64,000 nt of DNA from UBA9676 sp963741615 (GTDB lineage Bacteria > Actinomycetota > Actinomycetes > Streptosporangiales > Streptosporangiaceae): positions 1 through 64,000 of the forward strand of contig CAVUIU010000019.1 of assembly GCA_963741615.1 (NCBI GenBank). Direction: 5' to 3'. The notes beneath the pieces are model-generated. The model saw only the letters and a program-made list of their open reading frames with translations. It did not search any database and was not told the origin of the DNA. A program made the position numbers and the translations under genes. This document shows positions 24,022 to 31,817 of this stretch, one piece after another (position 1 is the stretch's first letter; every line of letters starts with the position of its first letter).

Positions 24022-25173
24022 GTGAGACGAAAGATCGTCATCATCGGTGGCGGGATCGGTGGGCTGACGACCGCCGTCGCGCTGGCCCGCCGGGGCCTGG
24101 CCGCCGAGGTCTACGAGCAGGCACCCGAGCTCAAAGAGGTCGGGGCCGGGCTGGGCCTGTGGGCCAACGCCCTGTGGGCGCTGGAGCCGATCGGGCTGGC
24201 CGGTGAGGTGGTGCGGCTGGGCGAGCGGGTTGCCAGGCAGGGCGTCAAGCGCCCGGACGGCACCTGGCTGATGTGCTATCCCGAAGAAGCCCTGGAGAAA
24301 CGGTGGGGGGCCGGATTCGCCGCGGTCCAGCGGGCCGACCTCCAGCGCCTGCTGGCCAGCCAGCTCGACCCGGCGGCCATCCACCTCGGCGCCCGCTGCA
24401 CCGGCTTCCAGGACACCCCCGAGGCCGTGACCGTGCACTTTGCGGACGGCCGTGAGGTGAAAGCCGACGTCCTCATCGGTGCCGACGGGGTGCACTCGGC
24501 CGTGCGGGCCCGGCTGCTCGGGGCCGCCCCACTGCGGTACCGCGGTTACACCGGGGTGAGATCACTCACGCCCGCCGGATCGGTTCCGCTGCCCGGCGAC
24601 GGGATCGAGACCTGGGGCCGGGGCGCACGCTTCGGCGTCGCCCCCGCACCCGGCGAACGGATCATCTGGTACGCGACCTGGAACTCCCCGGCCGGAGAGG
24701 AACCCGCCGACGGCATGCGGGCGCACCTGCGCGCACTGTTCGGCGCCTGGCACGACCCGATCCCCGCCGTGATCGAGGCGACCCCGGAAGGCGCGATCGT
24801 CCGCAACGACATCTACGACCGGCGCCCAGCCAGGACCTGGACCCGGGGCCGGGTGGCGCTGGTCGGCGATGCCATCCACCCCATGACCCCCGATCTCGCC
24901 CAGGGCGCCTGCCAGGCGATCGTCGATGCGACCACGCTGGCCGGGTGCCTGGCCGAGGCGGGCGGCCCCCAAGCAGCACTGCGCGAATACCAGCGGCGAC
25001 GGTGGCGCAACGCCGCCCGCACAACCTTGCTAGCGCGCAGCTCCGGCAGCATGGGCCAATGGGACGGGCGCCTCATCTGCGCCGCCCGCGATGCGGTGCT
25101 CGCAGCGATGCCCCTGTCCCTGCAGCTACGCCAGCTCGACCTAGTGGTAGGCCACCGCGCCAAGGTGCGATGA
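24022..25173 (+). CDS. FAD-dependent monooxygenase (PHBH fold)
   Basis: 383 residues. Dinucleotide-binding GGGIGGLTTAVALARRG at residues 9-25, the DG motif GADGVHSAVRARLLG near 153, and GDAIHPMTPDLAQGACQAIVDA near 283 (GD motif). Group A flavin hydroxylase, similar in layout to zeaxanthin epoxidase-like and salicylate hydroxylase-like enzymes. Start GTG 24022 (GTGAGACGAAAG), with GTGAGCGGAG upstream. Uses NAD(P)H and O2 to hydroxylate an unknown substrate. Only a 5-base gap separates it from the small upstream frame, so they may form an operon. Confidence 0.88.
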   Translation: MRRKIVIIGGGIGGLTTAVALARRGLAAEVYEQAPELKEVGAGLGLWANALWALEPIGLAGEVVRLGERVARQGVKRPDGTWLMCYPEEALEKRWGAGFAAVQRADLQRLLASQLDPAAIHLGARCTGFQDTPEAVTVHFADGREVKADVLIGADGVHSAVRARLLGAAPLRYRGYTGVRSLTPAGSVPLPGDGIETWGRGARFGVAPAPGERIIWYATWNSPAGEEPADGMRAHLRALFGAWHDPIPAVIEATPEGAIVRNDIYDRRPARTWTRGRVALVGDAIHPMTPDLAQGACQAIVDATTLAGCLAEAGGPQAALREYQRRRWRNAARTTLLARSSGSMGQWDGRLICAARDAVLAAMPLSLQLRQLDLVVGHRAKVR

Positions 25174-25230
25174 CGACCACCAGGCCTTCTCCAGCCACGT
25201 CGTGCCCTACGCCGTCTGGCGGCCCTGGGG

Positions 25231-25749
25231 TCAGCGGATCAGCGACCGTCGTAGTCGCTTCCGGCGGCGAATGACATGCGCGATGAGGTAGCCGAGGAAT
25301 AGCAGGCTCGATAGAGAATGCCATCCAATGAAGAGATGGATGCCAGGCAACGGGACGCGGGTGTTTCGTCCTGTCGCGAGGTCATAGATGCCCGAGGCCA
25401 GGACGTTTACGACGAGGAACGCAAAGATCGCGTCGGAGATGGCCAGCCGCCTCCCCTTTATCCGTGAGCCGACTCGGGCGAGCCGGGCGATCAGCCTCGT
25501 GAGCGTGTGGCGGCGCTGCGCGAGGTGGACGATGACCAGCCCCAAGAACACGCAGGCGATAACGACGTGCACCGTCACCCGGGGATTGACGCCGAACAGG
25601 AGCAGCGGCGCCAACGCCACGATGACCGTGATCAACAAGGCCAGATGGACCGCCCACCGAGAGCGTGCACGACCGGAGGCGTGGCTCTGGTCGGCAACGG
25701 CATCATGGTGACTCACGAGTGAGGCTGGCTCGTCTTTGCTGGAATTCAT
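25231..25749 (-). CDS. cytochrome b-like four-helix membrane protein
   Basis: 172 residues from ATG 25749 (MNSSKDEPASLVSHHDAVADQ). Four hydrophobic segments: WAVHLALLITVIVALAPLLLFG, VTVHVVIACVFLGLVIVHLA, LAISDAIFAFLVVNVLASGIYDL and HLFIGWHSLSSLLFLGYLIAHVI. Several helix-embedded His (HVV, VHLA, IHLF, WHSL, AHVI) are well placed to ligate b-type haem, as in DUF4405 or cytochrome b561-like proteins. Haem binding is inferred. Convergent with the monooxygenase, which may be coincidental. Confidence 0.65.
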   Translation of the reverse strand: MNSSKDEPASLVSHHDAVADQSHASGRARSRWAVHLALLITVIVALAPLLLFGVNPRVTVHVVIACVFLGLVIVHLAQRRHTLTRLIARLARVGSRIKGRRLAISDAIFAFLVVNVLASGIYDLATGRNTRVPLPGIHLFIGWHSLSSLLFLGYLIAHVIRRRKRLRRSLIR

Positions 25750-26009
25750 CGGGGCCGGTTCACGCGGTCTGGGCCGCCGGTCGTCAGCTGCGCTGCCGGG
25801 GGCGCAAGAGTCGCTGCCACCACCGAGGCTGGTACCACCACGGCCATGGGCGCAAGCTTGCGAGGGTTCTTCATTCCATGGCCTCAGTTTCGGTTCCGCA
25901 CGGGTGGGACGGCCCAGCACGATCTGCCGACCCGGGGCAGGACAGCTCGCCTATGGCTTGTCTATCGCTTCCCGGTGGGTAACGGTATGGGGCTGACCGG
26001 CGTGACGGA

Positions 26010-26027
26010 GGTGGACCTAGGTCCACC
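26010..26027. promoter_or_regulatory. 18-bp perfect palindrome GGTGGACCTAGGTCCACC
   Basis: Perfect inverted repeat in the 566-base intergenic region between the cytochrome b-like gene (minus) and the leader/esterase genes (plus). Shares GACCTAGGTC with the site at 49-62 and resembles DosR-type boxes. Function inferred. Confidence 0.35.
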
Positions 26028-26074
26028 CCGGATCGGGATTCAGCGCTACTGCTGGCCAGGTGGCCCCGCCGATG

Positions 26075-26111
26075 CTGGCAAATTACGTCGTTATACGATG
26101 TAATTTGCCAG
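26075..26111. promoter_or_regulatory. AT-rich inverted repeat
   Basis: CTGGCAAATTAC and its complement GTAATTTGCCAG flank a 13-base centre that is itself nearly symmetric (TCG TTATA CGA). Strikingly AT-rich for this genome. It could be an operator or a hairpin; no T-run follows. Confidence 0.4.
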
Positions 26112-26315
26112 CCGCGACGGATCTTCCCAGCGGCGGCACGAAGGATGGCTGGAGGCGGTGGGCGTGCAGGTCAACGTGACCAAGCAGCTGTGCCCCTCTT
26201 TCGTGCTGCAGCCCGACGCCGGGGATTCCACCCGTTCATCCACTTTCGGGTGACGCCTGTCGCATTGCCGCCTCATAGGGTCCGGGCAGGTCTCGTCACC
26301 GAGAAGGAGCATACG

Positions 26316-26405
26316 ATGCGGATTTTGGTCGCCGACGTGGTCGTACCCGGCCAGCGACCGGCGCGGGTGTGGCGGGTGTGGCGGCGGTTCGCGGGCGGTT
26401 GCTGA
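26316..26405 (+). CDS. 29-codon leader ORF coupled to esterase
   Basis: ATG 26316 has the best ribosome-binding site in the area (GAGAAGGAGCATACG). It encodes MRILVADVVVPGQRPARVWR then a Trp/Arg/Gly-rich end. Its stop TGA (26403-26405) shares a base with the ATG of the esterase (TGATG), while the esterase itself has no ribosome-binding site of its own. This is the arrangement of a translational-coupling leader. The peptide has no recognised function. Confidence 0.5.
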   Translation: MRILVADVVVPGQRPARVWRVWRRFAGGC

Positions 26406-27412
26406 TGCCGGTCGGGTACTGGTTTGCGGTCGCGCTCTATTCCTGGGGCGTGGTGTGCGCGCTGACCCGGTGGCGCAGGCTCGGCTCGTTGTCCGCCATC
26501 CCCGCGCTGCTCGTCAGCGAGCTGCCGTTCATCGTGGGGTATCTGCTGATCGCGTCAACCGTGCTCGCGCTGGCCGACGGCGACCTCGGCTCGCCGGGCG
26601 GCGCCGCCGGCGCCGCGGTCGCGCTGCTCGCCCTGGCCGGGCTGATGGTGATAGTGCGCCGCGCGATGCGCGCGCACGGGGCGTTGCGCAACGCCGCAAA
26701 GCCAGCACGGCCGTGGGGCCGCATCCTGCGCGCCCCCTTCTTCCCGGGCCGGCCCGGCGTGGTCCGGGTGCGCGGCCTTGCCTACGGCGACGGGCCGCGC
26801 CGCACGCTGGAGGTGTACCACCGCCGCGACCGGCCGGCCAGCGCGCCGGTCCTGCTGCACTTCCATGGCGGCGGTTTTTCCTCCGGCAACAAGACCCGCG
26901 AAGCGCGGCCGTTGATCCGGCACCTGGCCAGCCGCCGCGGCTTCGTCTGCGTGAGCGCGAACTACCGGCTGCAGCCGCACGTGAGCCTCGCCGGCCAGGT
27001 GGCCGACGTGCGCGGCGCGATCGCCTGGGTACGGGCCCACGCCGCGGACTTCGGCGCCGAACCCGGCACGCTGTTCCTCACCGGCAGTTCGGCCGGCGCG
27101 CACCTGGCGATCCAGGCGGTGTGCGAGGGCGAGACCGGGATCGCGGGCCTGATCTGCCGCTACGGCTACTACGGCAACCTCGCCCCGGTCGGCGACATGC
27201 CACCCATGCTCGTGGTGCACGGCCAGAACGACATGCTGATACCCGCATCGGACGCGCGCGCCTTCGCCGACCGGGTACGCGCGGTCTCCAGCCACCCGGT
27301 CATCTACGCCGAGCTACCCGGCGCCCACCACGACTTCGACATGTTCGAATCCATCCGCTCCGCCGCGGTCAACCAGGCAGTGGACCAGTTCATCACCAGA
27401 GAGATGCGGTGA
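26405..27412 (+). CDS. membrane-anchored alpha/beta hydrolase (HSL-type esterase)
   Basis: 335 residues from ATG 26405. The first 90 residues contain three hydrophobic segments; the rest is a hormone-sensitive-lipase-type esterase: HFHGGGFSSG near residue 152 (oxyanion hole), GSSAG near 228 (nucleophile Ser), DMLIP near 277 (Asp) and AHHDFDMF near 306 (His). Complete triad. Likely hydrolyses carboxyl esters at the membrane. Translationally coupled upstream to a 29-codon leader and downstream (GTGA) to the PAP2-kinase fusion, so the three form one operon. Confidence 0.85.
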   Translation: MPVGYWFAVALYSWGVVCALTRWRRLGSLSAIPALLVSELPFIVGYLLIASTVLALADGDLGSPGGAAGAAVALLALAGLMVIVRRAMRAHGALRNAAKPARPWGRILRAPFFPGRPGVVRVRGLAYGDGPRRTLEVYHRRDRPASAPVLLHFHGGGFSSGNKTREARPLIRHLASRRGFVCVSANYRLQPHVSLAGQVADVRGAIAWVRAHAADFGAEPGTLFLTGSSAGAHLAIQAVCEGETGIAGLICRYGYYGNLAPVGDMPPMLVVHGQNDMLIPASDARAFADRVRAVSSHPVIYAELPGAHHDFDMFESIRSAAVNQAVDQFITREMR

Positions 27413-29589
27413 GTGACACCGGGCGCGTAGCCACCGGGAACGGCCCGGCCAGCTCGCCGGGCCCGGCGATCTCCAGGGCCCGCCGTCAGCGCCGCCCGAC
27501 CGGTGCGCCGCCGCCGCTGCCGCACCCGGTCACCATTACCACGACCGCATGGCTGGTCCTCGCGGCCGTGATTCTGATCGCTGCGTTCGTGGCCTCGCAG
27601 CCCACGCGGTGGCTCGGGATGGATGACCGGGTCAGCACGCGGGTGCTGCTCTTGCTGGCGTGGGCACGGACGCCGTGGCTGACCGATGTGGCCAATGGGA
27701 TCAATACGGCGGGCTCGGGCTGGGGGGTCACCGTGCTGGGCGTGTCGGTGGTAGCCCTGATCATGACGTTCCGGCGCTGGCGGCACCTGCTGGTGTTCCT
27801 GTGCAGCCTCGGTTTCCTCCAGATTGCCGGGACGTTCATCTACCTCGGGCTGTCGCGGCCACGCCCGTACGGCGTGCCGACCATCGCCGGCTGGGGCGGG
27901 TATTCGGGCGGGTCGCCGCCGGTGGTGTTGCTGACGATCTTCCTGATGGGCATCGTCTATTGCCTGGCCGTTCCGGGCCGCATCCGCACCTGCACCAAGA
28001 CGGCGGTGGCCCTCGTGATCGCCGTGTTCTGTCTGGCTCGCCTGTACCTGGGTGTCGATCACCCGGGCGATGTGCTGCTCGGCGCGGCGTTCGCGGTGGC
28101 TATCGCGGTCACCGGGTTCCAATTCTTCACCCCGAACGCGGTGTTCCCCGTCGTCTACCGCCGGGGCAAGACCGCTCACGTGGACGTCACCGGCCGGCGG
28201 GGCTCGGCGATCCGGACGGCCATCCATGACCAGCTCGGGCTGACCGTGCTCGAGATCAAGCCGGTCGGCCTGGAGTCGTCAGCCGGCTCCACCCCGCTGC
28301 GGCTGCGGGTCGAGGGTGGCCCGGATGAGTTCCTGTTCGCCAAGCTTTACACCAGGGATCATGTCCGCGCGGACCGCTGGTACAAGCTGGGGCGGACCAT
28401 CCTGTACGGCTCGCTGGAGGATGAGTCTCCCTTCCAGACGGTGCGGCGCCTGGTCGAGTACGAGGACTATGCCGCGCGCCTGCTGCAGGACATCGGGGTC
28501 CGCACCGCCACGCCGCACGGCATCGTGGAGATCACGCCCGAGCGCGAGTACCTGCTGGTCACTGAGTTCTTCGCCGGTGCCGTCGAGATCGGCGAAGCCG
28601 ACGTTGACGACGATGTGATCGACCAGGGGGTGCTGCTGATCCGCAAGCTGTGGGACGCCGGGATCGCCCACCGCGACGTCAAGCCGGGCAACCTGATGGT
28701 CCGCTCCGGGGAACTGCTGCTGATCGACGTGGCCTTCGCCCAGGTGCGCCCGTCGCCCTGGCGGCAGGCGGTCGACCTGGGCAACATGATGCTGGTGCTC
28801 GCCGTGCGCACCGACCCGGAGCGGGTCTACCGGCGGGCGCTGCGTTACTTCACGCCGGACGAGCTGTCTGAGGCTTTTGCCGCCACCCGCGGGGTGGCGA
28901 GCCCGACCCAGCTGCGCGCATTCATGAAACGGGACCCGCGTGACCTCCTTGCCGCGTTCCGCGCCCTCGCCCCGCAGCGACCGCCGATTGTGCTGCAGCG
29001 CTGGAGCGTCAAACGGGTCGCCCTGGCCGCAGCGCTGCTCGCCATCGCCACCGTCAGCGGGTTTTCTGACGTGAGGGCCTTCTCCCCGGCCGATGACCTG
29101 GGCGCCTATGCCCCCCGCTGTGGCACCGGCCACTCCATGATCCTGGCCGCCCAGGCGGTCCCATCAGCGGCCAAGCTGCCCTGCGTCGCCGCGCTCCCCT
29201 CGGGCTGGAGCATCGGCGGTGCCAGCATCGCCAGCGGGCACGCCAGGTTCTGGCTGAACTCTGACCGCGCCGGGCCGGGCGCCATCACCGTGACCCTGAC
29301 TACGGCCTGCGACACCTCGGGCGCCCGGCAGATCCCATCCGACCAGCCCGGCACACGGCGGTTCGAGCACCCACTCAGCCTGGCCCCGCAATACTCCGAC
29401 GTCCGCTTCTACACCTTCCCCGGCGGCTGCGCCACCTACCGGTTCGCCTTCGCGGCCGGCGCATCCCCACTCCTCGGCATCCCCGTTGACACCGCGGTGG
29501 CCTTCGTGCCCCGGTCGGCGCTGGTCGATTTTGTCCAGCGCACCGAGGGCCTTGCCCTGTGCGGGCGAGATGCCAGATGCCCACGATGA
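27409..29589 (+). CDS. PAP2-like membrane domain fused to kinase-like domain
   Basis: 726 residues from GTG 27409, which overlaps the esterase stop. Residues about 40-235 carry six hydrophobic segments with a PAP2 layout, but the catalytic motifs are degenerate: SRPRP keeps the RP, the PSGH block reads GYSGGSPP, and the last motif reads ARLYLGVDHPGD with Asp in the His position. A kinase-like domain follows: FLFAKLY (Lys), EYEDYAARLL (Glu), AHRDVKPGNLM catalytic loop near residue 423, LLIDVAFAQ in place of DFG, as in RIO/lipopolysaccharide-kinase-like proteins. One more membrane segment (VALAAALLAIATVSGF) and an extracytoplasmic C-terminal domain of about 170 residues with several Cys complete it. 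Plausible role: kinase acting at the membrane on a lipid or envelope substrate, with the PAP2 part as scaffold or sensor. Confidence 0.8.
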   Translation: MSDTGRVATGNGPASSPGPAISRARRQRRPTGAPPPLPHPVTITTTAWLVLAAVILIAAFVASQPTRWLGMDDRVSTRVLLLLAWARTPWLTDVANGINTAGSGWGVTVLGVSVVALIMTFRRWRHLLVFLCSLGFLQIAGTFIYLGLSRPRPYGVPTIAGWGGYSGGSPPVVLLTIFLMGIVYCLAVPGRIRTCTKTAVALVIAVFCLARLYLGVDHPGDVLLGAAFAVAIAVTGFQFFTPNAVFPVVYRRGKTAHVDVTGRRGSAIRTAIHDQLGLTVLEIKPVGLESSAGSTPLRLRVEGGPDEFLFAKLYTRDHVRADRWYKLGRTILYGSLEDESPFQTVRRLVEYEDYAARLLQDIGVRTATPHGIVEITPEREYLLVTEFFAGAVEIGEADVDDDVIDQGVLLIRKLWDAGIAHRDVKPGNLMVRSGELLLIDVAFAQVRPSPWRQAVDLGNMMLVLAVRTDPERVYRRALRYFTPDELSEAFAATRGVASPTQLRAFMKRDPRDLLAAFRALAPQRPPIVLQRWSVKRVALAAALLAIATVSGFSDVRAFSPADDLGAYAPRCGTGHSMILAAQAVPSAAKLPCVAALPSGWSIGGASIASGHARFWLNSDRAGPGAITVTLTTACDTSGARQIPSDQPGTRRFEHPLSLAPQYSDVRFYTFPGGCATYRFAFAAGASPLLGIPVDTAVAFVPRSALVDFVQRTEGLALCGRDARCPR

Positions 29590-29617
29590 GCCGGCCGGCG
29601 GGGGCCGGGGGCAAGGG

Positions 29618-30889
29618 TCACTCCCCCGCGTCGCTGCTGCCCGATATGCGGGCGATCACACGGCAGACGGTACGGTAGAACGCTTCCGCGCCGAGCCGCA
29701 GATGCTCCTCGGGAGTGTCCTCCTCCCGGGCGTGGGAGATTCCCTTGGTGGACGAAGCGAACAGCATCGCCGTCGGGACCGCCCCCGCCATGGAGGTCGC
29801 GTCGTGCAGCGCCCAGGATGGCAGTACCCGCTCCTGCCCGGTGAGTTCGGTGCAGACCCCGCGCACCACGTCCACGAGCTCGTCGGCGAACGGCTGCGGG
29901 CGCGCCCGGAACACCGGCTCCCACCTGACGGCGCATGCCTCAGCCCTGGCCGCCTCCTCGGACGCACGCCGGACCTCCCCCAGCATGGCTGCCAGCGCAC
30001 CGGCGTCCGGGTGACGCTGATCCACGAGGATGGCCGTTTCCCCGGCCACCGCGGTGACGATGCCAGGCCGCAACCGGGCCGCACCCACCGTTCCCACGCC
30101 CCGGTGGCGGACTGCCGACTCGCGGACGGCCAGCGCCGTGCCCGCCGCGGCCAGGAACGCGTCCCGGCGCATGTCCATCGGGGTCGAACCCGAGTGCGCC
30201 GTCTGCCCGCTGAAGGTCACCCGGTGGCGCTCGACGCCCGCAGTTCCCGACACCGCGCTGATCGGCAGGCCCTCCCTTTCCAGCACCGGCCCCTGCTCGA
30301 TGTGCGCCTCCAGGTAAGCCCGGGCACCGCGGATCTCCTGCCGCGCCTCGTCCAGCCGATCGAGGTGGACACCGTGCCCGGCGACCACGTCACCGAGCCG
30401 CGAGCCGCTGGCATCGGCAAGCTCGCGGACTTCGGCCACGTTCAGCGTTCCCGCCACGGCAGCAGAGCCGAACAGGCTGTGCCCGAACCTGGCGCCCTCC
30501 TCGTCCGCCCATTCCACCAAAGCCAGCGTGCACGGCAGCGGCCCACGCGCCGCCAGGCTGCGGAGAACCTCCACCGCACACATGACGCCATAGGCGCCGT
30601 CGAGCCACCCGCCGTCCGGGACCGAGTCCAGATGGGAGCCGATGATCACCATCCCGCTGCCGCCTCCGGGCAGCCGTGCCCACTGGTTGCCCGCCGCATC
30701 CGTCCGGACAGTCACCGGGAGCCCCCGCAGTTGCTCCCGCAAGAACGCGCGCGCCGTTTGCCAGACACCGGTCCAGGCGACCCGCTGGGCGCCCGCCTCG
30801 TCGCTTGTCAGCTCCGCCAGCCTGCGCAGCATCGCCACGACGCGGGCCCCGTCCAGGCCGGCGTCCGGGAGAAGACCAGAACTCGCCAT
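29618..30889 (-). CDS. M20-family amidohydrolase (N-carbamoylase/allantoate type)
   Basis: 423 residues from ATG 30889. Zn-dependent hydrolase of the hydantoinase/carbamoylase group of M20: GSHLDSVPDGGWLDGAYGV near residue 83 (His and Asp ligands), VEWADEEGARFGHSLFGS (Glu general base and ligand), EAHIEQGPVLE, then the dimerisation domain and FSGQTAHSGSTPMDMRRDA, and the late ligand region SWALHDATSMAG. Cleaves N-carbamoyl-L-amino acids or allantoate/ureidoglycine, releasing ammonia. It shares its 5' intergenic region, including a TCACCC-N6-GGGTGA site, with the divergent DUF1269 gene. Confidence 0.85.
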   Translation of the reverse strand: MASSGLLPDAGLDGARVVAMLRRLAELTSDEAGAQRVAWTGVWQTARAFLREQLRGLPVTVRTDAAGNQWARLPGGGSGMVIIGSHLDSVPDGGWLDGAYGVMCAVEVLRSLAARGPLPCTLALVEWADEEGARFGHSLFGSAAVAGTLNVAEVRELADASGSRLGDVVAGHGVHLDRLDEARQEIRGARAYLEAHIEQGPVLEREGLPISAVSGTAGVERHRVTFSGQTAHSGSTPMDMRRDAFLAAAGTALAVRESAVRHRGVGTVGAARLRPGIVTAVAGETAILVDQRHPDAGALAAMLGEVRRASEEAARAEACAVRWEPVFRARPQPFADELVDVVRGVCTELTGQERVLPSWALHDATSMAGAVPTAMLFASSTKGISHAREEDTPEEHLRLGAEAFYRTVCRVIARISGSSDAGE

Positions 30890-30987
30890 TGCCAGAGCTT
30901 CTCCCCGAACCGCGCACCCGCACAACAGCCCCAGCCGAAGTCCGCCCAGATGACCGCCAAGGCGGCGGCAGCTCCGGACATCTAACC

Positions 30988-31005
30988 TCACCCCTGGAAG
31001 GGTGA
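30988..31005. promoter_or_regulatory. TCACCC-N6-GGGTGA site 1
   Basis: TCACCCCTGGAAGGGTGA; arms extend to CCTCACCC/GGGTGAGG. Located between divergent starts, 99 bases from the M20 hydrolase ATG and 138 bases from the DUF1269 ATG. Confidence 0.55.
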
Positions 31006-31142
31006 GGAATACGTGGCGCGCCTGCAACATGTTCAACGGCATGGCCCACGGTTCTCAACAGCGCGGGGATAAGGCAGACGCACCCCCAGTGCCGCAGCGG
31101 GCCCGAGGGCAAGAGCAACGACGCAAGAGGAAGGGAAAGGCC

Positions 31143-31646
31143 ATGGCTGATCTGATCGCCATCGGATACCCGGACGAGACGACCGCGACGGCCGCCGCCG
31201 ACGAGGCGCGGCGGCTGGCCCAGGACCTGATCATCCAGCCGGACGCGATCGCGGTGATCATCCGGGACAAGGACGGCAGCTACCGCGTCCAGACCAACCA
31301 TCACATGGTCGGCGCCGGGGCGACCTGGGGCATGTTCTGGGGGTTGCTGTTCGGGCTGCTGTTCTTCATCCCGGTGTTCGGGATGGCGATCGGCGCCGGC
31401 ATGGGCGCGCTGATGGGCAAGCTCACCAAGTCCAGCATCGACAAACAGTTCCATGAGCAGGTCCGCGACATGCTCAAGCCGGGCACCTCGGCGTTGTTCC
31501 TGATGCTGGAGAAGGTGACCCCGGACAAGGCCGTCGAGGCGATGAGCAGGTACGGCGGCACGGTCCTGAAGACATCGCTGTCCAAGGACGACGAGAAGGA
31601 ACTCCAGGACGCCCTGCACGGCGGAGGTCAGGCGGCCACCGGGTAG
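31143..31646 (+). CDS. DUF1269 family membrane-associated protein
   Basis: 167 residues from ATG 31143, with AGGAAGGGAAAGGCC upstream. DUF1269: MADLIAIGYPDETTATAAADEARRL, IIQPDAIAVIIRDKDGSYRVQTNHH, a glycine-rich hydrophobic hairpin (WGMFWGLLFGLLFFIPVFGMAIGAGMGALMG) and GTSALFLMLEKVTPDKAVEAM. Family function unknown; often seen with stress-response membrane proteins. Has a TCACCC-N6-GGGTGA site upstream, so it is a candidate member of the regulon. Confidence 0.88.
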   Translation: MADLIAIGYPDETTATAAADEARRLAQDLIIQPDAIAVIIRDKDGSYRVQTNHHMVGAGATWGMFWGLLFGLLFFIPVFGMAIGAGMGALMGKLTKSSIDKQFHEQVRDMLKPGTSALFLMLEKVTPDKAVEAMSRYGGTVLKTSLSKDDEKELQDALHGGGQAATG

Positions 31647-31817
31647 CCGCGTACGGCGAGCACCTTGAGCAGCACCCGCAGCGGGCTCCGGATTCACGAC
31701 TTTCCCCCCGATGCGCGTGGAGATCGGTGAGACTGAGACGGCTGCGCCAGGGGCGATGGAGCGAAGAGCACGTCCCTGGTCGAGCGCCGAAAGCGCGTGA
31801 CTGTGGGGGGACCTGCT

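Noticed and set aside
26455..27408. Extension of the PAP2-kinase gene upstream to 26455
   Set aside because: That part is the esterase gene read out of frame. The GTG at 27409 overlapping the esterase stop is the natural start.
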